From Amycolatopsis aidingensis (GTDB lineage: Bacteria; Actinomycetota; Actinomycetes; Mycobacteriales; Pseudonocardiaceae): a stretch of 64,000 nucleotides of DNA. The position numbers and the translations under genes are program-made. Below the pieces are notes generated by a model. That model was given only the letters and a program-made list of their open reading frames with translations, made no database searches and was not told the DNA's origin. This document shows, piece by piece, positions 48,168-56,859 of this stretch; positions within the stretch are counted from its first letter, which is position 1, and the number at the start of each line of letters is the position of its first letter. The stretch covers positions 3,942,001-4,006,000 of the forward strand of contig NZ_CP076538.1 of the NCBI RefSeq assembly GCF_018885265.1. The letters run 5' to 3'.

Positions 48168-48938
48168 TCAGGGGTGGCGGGTGGCGTTGGCTGCGGCGGC
48201 GTCGCGGATGAACTCGGCCATGCCGGGGCGCTGGTCCGGCTCGCGCACCAGGAAGCCGAGCTGCACCGGCTCGGTGACGTACAGTTCGGTGATCTGCTGG
48301 TGCAGCTGGTATCCGCACTCCCCCATGAACTCCGCCAGCATCCGGCGATGCTCCTCGGCGAGGTCCATGGCGGCCACGCTGTCCGCGGCCGCACCGGAGT
48401 CCAGGACCGTGACCAGTTTCGTCACCCACTCCCGCCGCCTGTCCTCGGCCAGCTGCCACTCCTCTTTACCGACGCCGGCGACCCGCTCCTGCGCGGCCCG
48501 CCACTGCTTGGTGTGCCCCCAGCGGCGCGCGGCCTCCTCCGCGTAGCCGGGTGGCTCGGTGTGCCCGCCGAAGATCTCGAACTTCTCCTCCGGGGTCAGC
48601 GCGTTGCCCATTTCCTTGGCCTCCAGTACCTGTTCGACGGAGGCGACCATGCGCCGCAACTGCTCGATCCGCCGCAGCAGCAGGTCCCGCTGCCTGCGCA
48701 GCTGCCCGATCGCGTCCTGGTCAGGGTCGTCGATCACGGCCGCGATCGCCTCCAGGGAGAACCCGAGCTCCCGGTACAGCAGGATGCGCTGCAGCCGGTC
48801 CAGGTCCGCCTCGCCGTAGCGCCGGTACCCAGCGGTGCTGCGATCGCCCGGCGAGAGCAGCCCGATCTCGTCGTAGTGGTGCAGCGTGCGCACGGTGACA
48901 CCGGCGAGTTCGGCGACCGCGCCGACCGAGTAGCTCAC
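48168..48938 (-). CDS. MerR-family regulator with TipAS-like domain
   Basis: Transcriptional activator of 256 aa. The N-terminal MerR winged helix (VGAVAELAGVTVRTLHHYDE, then TAGYRRYGEADLDRL) is followed by a coiled coil (about 75-110) and a C-terminal TipAS domain (about 115-256, ARRWGHTKQW). In TipA that domain binds thiopeptide antibiotics covalently through one cysteine; here Cys208 lies five residues before His213, the same spacing as in TipA. Ligand sensing is therefore plausible. The start is the GTG at 48938. Target promoter not identified. Confidence 0.9.
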   Translation of the reverse strand: MSYSVGAVAELAGVTVRTLHHYDEIGLLSPGDRSTAGYRRYGEADLDRLQRILLYRELGFSLEAIAAVIDDPDQDAIGQLRRQRDLLLRRIEQLRRMVASVEQVLEAKEMGNALTPEEKFEIFGGHTEPPGYAEEAARRWGHTKQWRAAQERVAGVGKEEWQLAEDRRREWVTKLVTVLDSGAAADSVAAMDLAEEHRRMLAEFMGECGYQLHQQITELYVTEPVQLGFLVREPDQRPGMAEFIRDAAAANATRHP

Positions 48939-49015
48939 GGTTCTCCCTTCCCTCGGCGCCGCCGTCTCCGCGGCGCCCGTACCGGTCCAGGCTGCGGCCT
49001 CCCGCTACGTGAGGG

Positions 49016-49618
49016 TCAACTCCCGGCCGGCCCCCCACCGGTGAACGAGGTGGACCACAGCAAGCCCAGCCCCTCGTCCAGGTCGGCCCCGCTCGGCGAG
49101 GCGGCGGGCTCGAGCAGCCACTGCACCGACAGCCCGTCACAGACCGCGATCACCAGACTGGCGATCGTCACGCACCGGCTGTCCTCAGGGCGGGCACCCC
49201 CGCCGACAGACTCGGCCACCAGCTCCGCCACCCGCACCCGCAGCCGCCGGTACTGCTCGGTGAACTGCTCCCGCAGCGAGGGCGTGCGCTCGGCCTGCGC
49301 CAGCGCCTCGATATAGGACAACAGCAGCGCCCGCTTGCTGGACAGGTTCTCCAGCATCACCTTCCAGGCGAGCAGCCCGCGCTCGGCGGGCGAGGCGTGC
49401 GGATCGGCCATGGCGACCTGCGCCAGCTGCTCGGTCCACTCCTCGAGTACCTGGCCGATCGCCTCGTTCAGCAGGCCCGCCTTGGAGCCGAAGTGATACC
49501 CGATCGAACGCAGGTTCGTTCCGGAGGCCGCCACCAGATCGCGGGCCGTGATGTGCGCGTATCCCTTGTCCTCCAGTAGCCGGCGTGCCGCCGCGAGCAG
49601 ATCTTCCCGATGGCCCAC
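49016..49618 (-). CDS. TetR-family regulator divergent from P450
   Basis: Repressor-type protein of 200 aa. The N-terminal HTH is LLEDKGYAHITARDLVAASG and NLRSIGYHFGSKAGLLNEAI (about 15-53). The C-terminal ligand domain is all-helical. It is divergent from the cytochrome P450 gene with a 109-bp shared region holding direct and inverted repeats, so regulation of the P450 and of itself is likely. Ligand unknown. Confidence 0.87.
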   Translation of the reverse strand: MGHREDLLAAARRLLEDKGYAHITARDLVAASGTNLRSIGYHFGSKAGLLNEAIGQVLEEWTEQLAQVAMADPHASPAERGLLAWKVMLENLSSKRALLLSYIEALAQAERTPSLREQFTEQYRRLRVRVAELVAESVGGGARPEDSRCVTIASLVIAVCDGLSVQWLLEPAASPSGADLDEGLGLLWSTSFTGGGPAGS

Positions 49619-49628
49619 CGAGCCAGGA

Positions 49629-49700
49629 TAGACGTCCGCCCATGGTGACGCTTGACACGACAGGTAGACGTCCGGATAAATTTATACAGGCGTATGAATT
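49629..49700. promoter_or_regulatory. TetR/P450 divergent control region
   Basis: Contains two direct copies of TAGACGTCCG (49629-49638 and 49665-49674), a TTGACA at 49652-49657 with GATAAA 17 bases downstream as plus-strand promoter, and two small palindromes: ATAAATTTAT and ATAC-AGGC-GTAT. Any of these repeats could be the TetR operator. Confidence 0.6.
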
Positions 49701-49727
49701 CGGCTTCTTCGTCGAGAGGCAGGCCAG

Positions 49728-51053
49728 ATGACCACGGACACCGCCACACCCACCACCCTGCGCCCGCCCCCGGGCCCGCGCCTGCCGATGCCCGTCCAGA
49801 CCGTCCTGTTCGGCATGCTCCGGCACCACTGGCTGCCCAGGCTGCGCCGCCGGTACGGCGAGGTGTTCCGGATGCACATCTACCCGGAAGGGCACGTGGT
49901 CTCACTATCCAATATGGACGATATTCGCGCGGTGTTCACCGGTTCCAGCACCGTGTTCCACGCCGGCGAGGGCAATATGGCGCTCGGCCCGGTGATGGGT
50001 GAGCACTCCGTGCTGCTCACCGACGAGCAGGTGCACCTGCGCGCCCGCAAGTTGCTCATGCCGGCCTTCCACGGCGCCGCCCTGCGCGGTTACCGGGAAC
50101 TGGTCGGCGAGCTCGCCGAGGCGGAGGTGCGGCGCTGGCCCACCGGCAGGCCGGTGGGCACCCACCACAGCATGCGGACGCTCACCCTCGAGGTGATCCT
50201 GCGGGTGGTCTTCGGCGTGCACGCCGGCGCCCGCCTTGACGAGCTGCGCACCCGGCTGGCCAGACTGCTCGAGATCGGGCCGCTGGACATGCTCGGCTGG
50301 TACAACCCCGGTCTGCGCCGGATCGGCCCGTGGCGCCGGTTCGCCGAGAACCAGCGGCGGGTCGACGAGCTGCTCTACGCCGAGATCGCCGAGCGCAGGC
50401 TGGCCGCCGACCTCGACTCCCGCGCGGACGTGCTCTCCCGCCTGCTCACGGTGCCTGCGGAGGGTGAACGACTGTCCGAAGCCGAGCTGCGCGACCAGCT
50501 CGTCACCCTGCTGCTGGCCGGGCACGAAACCACCGCGACGGCACTGGCCTGGGCCTTCCACGAGCTGGCCCGCGACCCTTCCCGGCAGGCCACGGCCGCC
50601 GAGGCGGCCGCCGATCCGGGTGCGGAAGGGGACCGCTACCTGGAGGCGGTCGCCAAGGAGTCGATGCGGCTGCATCCGGTGCTCACCGAGGTTGCCCGCA
50701 AGCTCACCACGGAGGTGCGGCTCGGCGGATACCGCATCCCGGCCGGGTACACCGTGCTGCCCTCGATCGCACTGGTGCACGCCGACCCGGACCGGCACGA
50801 CCAGCCGCACCTGTTCCGGCCGGAGCGCTTCCTCGGGGAAGGGACGCCGACCAGCAGCTGGCTGCCGTTCGGCGGCGGCGTGCGGCGGTGTCTCGGCGCG
50901 GGCTTCTCGCTGATGGAGGCCGTCGTGGTGCTCCGCGCGGTGCTCACCCGCTACCGGCTGGCACCCGACCGCCAGCGCCCGGAGCATCCCAGGCCACGGC
51001 ACATCACCCTGGTGCCGAGCCGCGGCGCACGGGTTCTCGTCACCTCACGCTGA
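49728..51053 (+). CDS. cytochrome P450
   Basis: Haem monooxygenase of 441 aa. The I-helix oxygen-activation motif is LLLAGHETTATALAW (near 264), the ExxR motif KESMRLHP (near 310) and the haem-cysteine loop FGGGVRRCLGAGF with Cys388. The fold looks like soluble P450s of the CYP102/CYP110-like group. Electron-transfer partners are not encoded nearby. Divergent from TetR at 49016. Substrate unknown. Confidence 0.92.
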   Translation: MTTDTATPTTLRPPPGPRLPMPVQTVLFGMLRHHWLPRLRRRYGEVFRMHIYPEGHVVSLSNMDDIRAVFTGSSTVFHAGEGNMALGPVMGEHSVLLTDEQVHLRARKLLMPAFHGAALRGYRELVGELAEAEVRRWPTGRPVGTHHSMRTLTLEVILRVVFGVHAGARLDELRTRLARLLEIGPLDMLGWYNPGLRRIGPWRRFAENQRRVDELLYAEIAERRLAADLDSRADVLSRLLTVPAEGERLSEAELRDQLVTLLLAGHETTATALAWAFHELARDPSRQATAAEAAADPGAEGDRYLEAVAKESMRLHPVLTEVARKLTTEVRLGGYRIPAGYTVLPSIALVHADPDRHDQPHLFRPERFLGEGTPTSSWLPFGGGVRRCLGAGFSLMEAVVVLRAVLTRYRLAPDRQRPEHPRPRHITLVPSRGARVLVTSR

Positions 51054-51084
51054 CCCTCGGTAGCTATTCGTGATGTAATAGTAA

Positions 51085-51100
51085 TGTGATCTAGGTTACA
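51085..51100. promoter_or_regulatory. CRP/GlxR-like site upstream of subtilase
   Basis: TGTGATCTAGGTTACA differs from the GlxR/CRP consensus TGTGA-NN-TA-NN-TCACA at one base. It lies 64 bases upstream of the subtilase ATG, next to an AT-rich stretch (ATGTAATAGTAATG) that may hold the promoter. Confidence 0.5.
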
Positions 51101-51163
51101 GTTCGGCGCTTCGGGGCGATGCTGGAGGTGCACTCCGATCCCCGAGACGAAGAAGGTGGCCCG

Positions 51164-52363
51164 ATGACCGAGGCGGCTGACGGCACGACGAGCGGCCGGT
51201 ATCTGGTTCTGCTGGAGGATCACTCCGGTGACGCGGGTATTCGCACGATGGCCGATGTGGCCGGACTCCGGGCCACCAACACGGCGGACCTGGCCGGAAC
51301 CACCCTGGGCGACCTGAGCACCGAGGTGGACGGCGTGCTGCTGTACGACCTCGGCGTCGTCCTGGTCACCGCGGCTCCCGATCAGGTGGCGGCACTGGAC
51401 CGGGCGAGCAGGGAACGCGGGCCGATCGCGAGGGTGGAGCCGGAGCGCACGGTGCACGCGATCTCCCCGGCCGCACCGGCGGCCGAGCAGGCCGGGGTGG
51501 ACGAGAGCACCCTCACCTGGGGGCTGCAGGCGATCGGGGTGCCCGAGAGTGACGCCACCGGGGCCGGAGTCCGGGTCGCGGTGCTCGACACCGGTTTCGA
51601 CCTGGAACACCCCGACTTCGCCGGCCGCACCGTGGTGACCAGGTCCTTCATCCCGGGCGAGGACATCGCGGACGGGCATGGGCACGGCACGCACTGCATC
51701 GGCACTGCCTGCGGCCCGCGCGAGCCCGCCGAGGGGCCGGGCTACGGCGTTGCCCACGAGTCCGAGATCTACGCGGGCAAGGTGCTCAGCAACGCGGGTT
51801 CCGGCACCGACGGTGGCATCCTGGCCGGGATCTCCTGGGCGATCGCGCACGGCTGCACGGTGGTGTCCATGTCGCTGGGCGCGCCGACCCAGCCCGGCGA
51901 CCCGCACTCCCCCGTTTTCGAGCGGGCGGCCCGGCGCGCGCTGCAGCGCGGCACGCTGATCGTGGCGGCCGCTGGCAACGACAGCAAGCGGGCGCAGGGC
52001 CATATCGCCCCGGTCGGGCATCCGGCGAACTGCCCGTCCATCCTGGCGGTCGGCGCCGTGGACATGCAGGACGCGATCGCGGACTTCTCCTGCGGCACCG
52101 TCGACCCGGCCGGCGCGGTCGACCTGATCGGCCCCGGGGTCGAGGTGTACTCGAGCTGGCCGATGCCGGACCGCCAGCGCACGATCAGCGGCACCAGCAT
52201 GGCGACCCCGCATGTCTCCGGGGTCGCCGCCCTGCTCGCGCAACGGTATGGCGCGGGCGGGCTGGAGCTGTGGGCCCGGCTGAGCCAGACCGCGCACCGC
52301 TCTGCCTTGCCTTCCACCGACGTCGGTGCTGGACTCGTGCGTGCCCCCGGTTCGGGGGGCTGA
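51164..52363 (+). CDS. subtilisin-like serine peptidase (S8) without signal peptide
   Basis: Subtilase of 399 aa. The catalytic triad is Asp142 (VAVLDTGFDLEHPDF), His174 (DGHGHGTHCIG) and Ser345 (ISGTSMATPH). The oxyanion Asn is in VAAAGNDSK. The N-terminal 120 residues form an inhibitor/chaperone-like region with an I9-type layout (RYLVLLEDHSGD, VVLVTAAPDQVAALD, ARVEPERTVHA). No signal peptide or membrane helix is seen, so the enzyme may act in the cytoplasm or leave by another route. The next gene encodes a small I9-like protein. A CRP-like site lies upstream. Confidence 0.9.
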   Translation: MTEAADGTTSGRYLVLLEDHSGDAGIRTMADVAGLRATNTADLAGTTLGDLSTEVDGVLLYDLGVVLVTAAPDQVAALDRASRERGPIARVEPERTVHAISPAAPAAEQAGVDESTLTWGLQAIGVPESDATGAGVRVAVLDTGFDLEHPDFAGRTVVTRSFIPGEDIADGHGHGTHCIGTACGPREPAEGPGYGVAHESEIYAGKVLSNAGSGTDGGILAGISWAIAHGCTVVSMSLGAPTQPGDPHSPVFERAARRALQRGTLIVAAAGNDSKRAQGHIAPVGHPANCPSILAVGAVDMQDAIADFSCGTVDPAGAVDLIGPGVEVYSSWPMPDRQRTISGTSMATPHVSGVAALLAQRYGAGGLELWARLSQTAHRSALPSTDVGAGLVRAPGSGG

Positions 52364-52384
52364 TATCGCGGCGGGAGGCCACGG

Positions 52385-52633
52385 GTGGAGGCGGAACACG
52401 AGGTGATCGTTTCGGTCACCGAGGAGGGCGTGGCCCGCCTCGACCAGGTGGTGACGGAGCTGCGCGCGACGGGACTGACGGTGCGTGAGGTGCTGGCACC
52501 GCTGGGCATGGTGACCGGCATGATCCGGGCCGGTGCCGTGGCCGCGTTACTGGACGTACCGGGCGTGCTGGATGTCGAGCACGCCCGGTCCTACCAGCTC
52601 CCGCCGGAGAACGGGCCACGCGAGCGCAGGTAG
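52385..52633 (+). CDS. small protein, I9-inhibitor-like
   Basis: Protein of 82 aa beginning at GTG 52385, 21 bp after the subtilase stop. The pattern of strands and helices (EVIVSVTEEG, LDQVVTELRATGLTV, MVTGMIRAGAVAALLDVPGV, LDVEHARSYQLPP) fits the ferredoxin-like fold of I9 propeptides, with the typical end of a V-x-x-V-E type strand. Such stand-alone forms can inhibit or assist folding of subtilases. Function is inferred from shape and neighbour; databases often give unrelated names to such proteins. Its last 43 bp overlap the convergent VWA gene. Confidence 0.7.
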   Translation: MEAEHEVIVSVTEEGVARLDQVVTELRATGLTVREVLAPLGMVTGMIRAGAVAALLDVPGVLDVEHARSYQLPPENGPRERR

Positions 52634-54555
52634 TCGCCGACCACCGCGGCGCCGAGCCCATCCAGGTCCGGCGCCACCACCCTGCCGCCCGCGCGGCGGG
52701 CCAGCAGCTCGACGAACTCGGTCAGCCGCGGGTCCTCGCCGAGCCGGAACACCGTCAGTGCCGCACCCAACTTGGCCAGACGGTCCACTTCGGACAGAGT
52801 CTTGGCCAGGGTGCGCGGCGCGGGCGGATAGTCGAACACCGCGGTACCGTCGGACTCCAGATGCGCGGTGGGCTCGCCGTCGGTCACCAGCAGCACGACC
52901 GGCTGCGCGTCCGGATGCCTGCGCAGGTGCCTGGCCGCCAGCAGCAGCGCGTGCTGCGCGTTCGTGCCCTGCTCCCAGGTGCCCTCCATACCGACCAGTT
53001 CGGCCAGCTCCACCGGCGCCGCGTACCTGCCGAAGGTGATCAGCTCCAGCGCGTCGTTGCGGAACCGGGTGGCGATGAGCTGCCGCAGGGCCAGCGCGGT
53101 CCGCTTCATCGGCAGCCACCTGCCCTCCTGCACCATCGACCAGGAGGTGTCCACGCACAGCGCGACCGCGGCGCGGGCTCTGTGCTCGGTCTCGGCCACC
53201 TCCACATCCGCGACATCCAGCCGCACCGCGCCACCGCTGCCGCCGGAGGCCGTGCGCAGCACCGCGTTGCGCACGGTACGCGGCACGTCCCAGGGCTGGG
53301 TGTCCCCGAACCGCCATGGCCTGCTGGACCCGCTGGGCTCCCCCGCCGCGCCGGCCGAGGAGGTGTCCCGTTCCCCGGTGCGCCCGCGCAGCGAGCGGAC
53401 CACGTCCTTCAGCGCGGTCTCCGCCAGCCTGCGCAGTGCCTTCGGGGACAGCCGCAGCGAGCCGTCCTGCGCCCGCTCGAACATGCCCTGCGCGCGCAGC
53501 TCGCGCTCCAGCTGGGCGAGCCGCTGGGCGTCCACACCGGACTCCTCGCCCAGCTGCCTGCGCAGCGCCTCGATGTCGATGTCCTCCAGCCTGGCGCCCG
53601 GATAGGACTGGGACAGCTGCTCGGCGAGCGCGTCCAGTTCGGCGAGGTCGGCCATGGCCTGCGCACCCTCGCCGAGGCCGAGCGGGTCCTCCCCGCGGAA
53701 CCGGCCCGCCGAGGTCCAGTCCTCCCCTGGGCGCAGCCCGCGCAGCTGTTCGTCCAATCTGGACAGTTGCTGCGCCAGCCTGGGGTCACCGAAGGCCTGC
53801 TGGGACAGCTCGGCCAGCTCCGCGCGCTGCTCGGGGGTCATCGAGTTCAGCATCCGCTGCGCCGCCGCGGCGCGGGCGGCCAGCACGTCGATCAGCTCGT
53901 CGATACTGGATGGGTTCTCCGGGAAGAACTCGCCGTGCCGCCGCATGAACTCGGCAAAGCGCTCCTCGATGTCGGCGAAGCCCCGCGCGTGCGCGGACAG
54001 CAGGGCGTTCAGGTCGGCCAGCATCGCCTGGACCCGCTCGACGTCCTGCCCGGTGGTCCCGGCCAGTGCCTCCTTCATACCCTGAAACCGGGAGTCCAGC
54101 AGTTCCCTGCCGAGCAGTTGCCGGATGCGCTGGTAGTCCTCGGCCGCCTGCGGCGAGGTCCACTCGTACTCGCCGAGTTCGGCAACCGCGGCGGCGGTGC
54201 CGGTGGGCAGCAGGTCCAGTTGTGCCTCCCGGAACCGGGCTTCCTCCCCCGGATCGGCTGCCAGCGCCTCCCGTTCGGACCGCAGCGCGTCCGCCAGCAG
54301 CCGCTGCACCTCCCGCAGGGTGCCGTCCAGCCGGTGCCTGCGCTGGATCTCCGCGCGCCGCTGCCACAGCCGCCGGGTCAGCTCGTCCAGACCAGGGGTG
54401 CTCGCGGTGCCCCGGCGCAGCAGCTCCTCCAGCGCGGATCGGGGCGAGGCACCCGCCATGACGTCCTGGCCGATCTCGTCCAGCGCATCACGCAGGTCGG
54501 CGGGTGGCGCGAGCGGGTCAGGACCCTCGTGCCACGGCCCGTAGGAGTAGGTCAT
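52591..54555 (-). CDS. VWA-domain protein, partner of MoxR-type ATPase
   Basis: Cytoplasmic protein of 654 aa. Residues 1-430 are mostly helical and charged, with coiled-coil-like stretches. The C-terminal von Willebrand A domain carries the MIDAS metal site DTSWSM (Asp469), then LVTDGEPTAH. With the upstream AAA ATPase it forms a MoxR/magnesium-chelatase-like pair, in which the ATPase and VWA protein together remodel or insert metal into a client protein. The start overlaps the ATPase stop by 4 bp (ATGA). The client is unknown. Confidence 0.88.
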   Translation of the reverse strand: MTYSYGPWHEGPDPLAPPADLRDALDEIGQDVMAGASPRSALEELLRRGTASTPGLDELTRRLWQRRAEIQRRHRLDGTLREVQRLLADALRSEREALAADPGEEARFREAQLDLLPTGTAAAVAELGEYEWTSPQAAEDYQRIRQLLGRELLDSRFQGMKEALAGTTGQDVERVQAMLADLNALLSAHARGFADIEERFAEFMRRHGEFFPENPSSIDELIDVLAARAAAAQRMLNSMTPEQRAELAELSQQAFGDPRLAQQLSRLDEQLRGLRPGEDWTSAGRFRGEDPLGLGEGAQAMADLAELDALAEQLSQSYPGARLEDIDIEALRRQLGEESGVDAQRLAQLERELRAQGMFERAQDGSLRLSPKALRRLAETALKDVVRSLRGRTGERDTSSAGAAGEPSGSSRPWRFGDTQPWDVPRTVRNAVLRTASGGSGGAVRLDVADVEVAETEHRARAAVALCVDTSWSMVQEGRWLPMKRTALALRQLIATRFRNDALELITFGRYAAPVELAELVGMEGTWEQGTNAQHALLLAARHLRRHPDAQPVVLLVTDGEPTAHLESDGTAVFDYPPAPRTLAKTLSEVDRLAKLGAALTVFRLGEDPRLTEFVELLARRAGGRVVAPDLDGLGAAVVGDYLRSRGPFSGGSW

Positions 54556-55970
54556 GGCCCGTACACCGTGGTGTTGTCGTCGGCGTCCTTGGCCAGCCTG
54601 CGGGCGAGGTAGAGCGACTCGAGGGCCAGCTCCACCGCGGCGGCGATCCGGCCGGGCGGCTCGGTCGAGCCGACCCCGGCGCGCTGGGCGACCTCGTGCA
54701 GCACCGGCAGCTCGGGCAGGGCCGCCAGCACCTCCTTGCCGGGCACCCGGTCCCCGGTGGCCACCAGATGGCCGTCGGCGACGGCGTGGCTGAGCGGCTC
54801 CAGGTCGAGCCCGGCGAAGCGCTCCCGCGCGGTCTCCGCCACCGCCCGGCGCAGCAGGTGCACCAGGTGCTCGGTCTCCCTGCCCTCCTCCCCCGGCTCG
54901 AACTCCAGCTTTCCGCGCAGCACCACCGGAACCGCGTCCAGGTCCACCGGCCGGGCCACCGCGGGCTCCTCACCGGTCAGCGCGGAACGGCGCAGCGCCG
55001 CGGCCGCGACCGTCTCGGCTGCGGCCACGGCGAACCGGGCCGAGACCCCGGAACGCTGGTCGATCACGTTCGACTCGCGCAGGTTGCGCACGAACCGGGC
55101 CAGCACCTCCAGCAACGGGTCGCCGACCTCGGCGACCAGCTCGGCCTCCTGCCGCACCACGCCAACCTCGGCGGGGACGTCCAGCGGGTAGTGCGTGCGG
55201 ATCTCCGCGCCGAACCGGTCCTTGAGCGGGGTGATGATCCGCCCGCGGTTGGTGTAGTCCTCGGGGTTGGCGGTGGCCACCAGCAGTACGTCCAGCGGTA
55301 GCCGCAGGGTGTAGCCGCGGACCTGGATATCGCGCTCCTCCATCACGTTCAGCAACGCGACCTGGATCCGCTCGGCGAGGTCGGGCAGCTCGTTGATCGC
55401 CACGATGCCCCGGTGTGCCCGAGGCACGAGTCCGAAGTGGATGGTCTCGGGGTCGCCGAGGCTACGTCCCTCGGCCACCTTCACCGGGTCCACATCGCCG
55501 ATCAGGTCGCCCACCGAGGTGTCCGGGGTGGCCAGCTTCTCGGTGTAGCGCAGGCTGCGGTGCAGCCAGCTCACCGGAAGCTCGTCGCCGAGCTCGGTGG
55601 CCCGGCGCTGGGCGGCGGGTGTGATCGGGCGCAGCGGGTGCTCGGCAAGCTCGGAGCCCTCGATCATCGGGGTCCACTCGTCCAGCAGCCCGGCCAGGGT
55701 GCGTAGCAGGCGGGTCTTGCCCTGGCCGCGTTCGCCGAGCAGCACCACGTCGTGCGCGGCGAGCAGGGCCCGCTCGAGCTGGGGCAGCACCGTGCCGGAG
55801 AAGCCGAGGATGCCGGGCCACGGGTCGCGGCCCGCCCGCAGCGCGGCGAGCAGATTGTCGTGGATCTCGGTCTTGACACCGCGCGGCCGGTAGCCCTCGG
55901 CGCGCAGTTGTCCCACGGTGCGGGGCAGATGTGCGGGTGCGGGGACGTTCACCACGCCGACGCTACTCAT
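54552..55970 (-). CDS. MoxR/magnesium-chelatase-type AAA ATPase
   Basis: AAA+ ATPase of 472 aa, start at ATG 55970 (MSSVGVVNVPAPAHLPR). Walker A is LLGERGQGKTRLL, Walker B region GIVAINELPDL, sensor region LLVATANPEDYTNRGRI. Similar in type to M. tuberculosis Rv0958/Rv0959 pair and to the ChlI branch. It is translationally coupled to the VWA gene. Divergent from the Rv1486c-like gene across 66 bp. Its role as a chaperone-like remodeller is inference from the family. Confidence 0.88.
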   Translation of the reverse strand: MSSVGVVNVPAPAHLPRTVGQLRAEGYRPRGVKTEIHDNLLAALRAGRDPWPGILGFSGTVLPQLERALLAAHDVVLLGERGQGKTRLLRTLAGLLDEWTPMIEGSELAEHPLRPITPAAQRRATELGDELPVSWLHRSLRYTEKLATPDTSVGDLIGDVDPVKVAEGRSLGDPETIHFGLVPRAHRGIVAINELPDLAERIQVALLNVMEERDIQVRGYTLRLPLDVLLVATANPEDYTNRGRIITPLKDRFGAEIRTHYPLDVPAEVGVVRQEAELVAEVGDPLLEVLARFVRNLRESNVIDQRSGVSARFAVAAAETVAAAALRRSALTGEEPAVARPVDLDAVPVVLRGKLEFEPGEEGRETEHLVHLLRRAVAETARERFAGLDLEPLSHAVADGHLVATGDRVPGKEVLAALPELPVLHEVAQRAGVGSTEPPGRIAAAVELALESLYLARRLAKDADDNTTVYGP

Positions 55971-56036
55971 CGCCGTCGCGCCCGTCGATGTGGAGCTGCT
56001 CCAGCGGTGGGTGCGTCCCGGGCGCAGGAACCCGTA

Positions 56037-56846
56037 GTGTGGGTCGCTGTGTGCTGTCCCAGTGCGACTTTCGCGGTGTGGTGCGCGGCATGGCTGCACG
56101 GTGCCGCGGCATCCGACGACGCCCTCGACGCGCTACAGGCGTGGGGTGAGGCGCATGAGGTCGTCGCCGCCGATCCCGGCACGGCCGAGGCGTTCGCCAT
56201 CCCGTTGACCGGCTCGGTGCCTGCCCAGCCCGCTGCCCTGCTGACCGCGCTGCGCAGGCTGAAGGCGCAGGACGCGCGGCTGGTCCTTCCCGTTCCCGGT
56301 GACGTGCGCGGCCTCGGTGGCGGCGGCCCGCTCGCCGAGGCCGCCCTGCGCACCGGCGAGGCCGCCACATTCCCCGGGATCGGCTATGGCGTGGTGCCGC
56401 AGCCGATCGCCGAGGGCCTGCTGCGGTGGACCGTGTATCCGCTGGCCGTGCCGGTGCCCGCCGAGTCCGTCGGCCTCGGGGAGGCCGAGAACGCGCTCAC
56501 CGACGCGGTACGCACCAGCGCGGGTGCCCTGCAGGAGATGGAGGTGGCCAGGGAACGGCCGGGGGTGCGGGACGAGCTGTCCGCGCGCCTGCGATCCGCG
56601 CCCCGGCCGGACTGGCCGCGCGGGACCCCGGGGCGGGCGCTGCGGGTGCTGCAGCGTGCCGACGAGGTGGGCGCGATCCTGGCGCTGGCGCTGACCGACG
56701 AACCCGGCAGCGCCGTCTCGGCCTCCGCGGCGGACCGGCGCGCCGAGGCGCTACGGCCGCTGTCCGACGCGGTCCGCACCGCCCGCGTCGCCGCCGTGGC
56801 CGAGGCCGTCCGGGTGCTCACCGACTACGCCGACCGGCACCCCTGA
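56037..56846 (+). CDS. conserved hypothetical protein (Rv1486c-like)
   Basis: Protein of 269 aa from the GTG at 56037, no membrane helix beyond a short hydrophobic start. Content includes LTALRRLKAQDARLVLPVPGD, GGGGPLAEAALRTGEAA and a helical C-terminus. It lies next to hemH in opposite direction, as Rv1486c does beside hemZ in M. tuberculosis. No catalytic motif is recognised and no function is known. Confidence 0.75.
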   Translation: MWVAVCCPSATFAVWCAAWLHGAAASDDALDALQAWGEAHEVVAADPGTAEAFAIPLTGSVPAQPAALLTALRRLKAQDARLVLPVPGDVRGLGGGGPLAEAALRTGEAATFPGIGYGVVPQPIAEGLLRWTVYPLAVPVPAESVGLGEAENALTDAVRTSAGALQEMEVARERPGVRDELSARLRSAPRPDWPRGTPGRALRVLQRADEVGAILALALTDEPGSAVSASAADRRAEALRPLSDAVRTARVAAVAEAVRVLTDYADRHP

Positions 56847-56859
56847 CCTCCCGTCTTTG

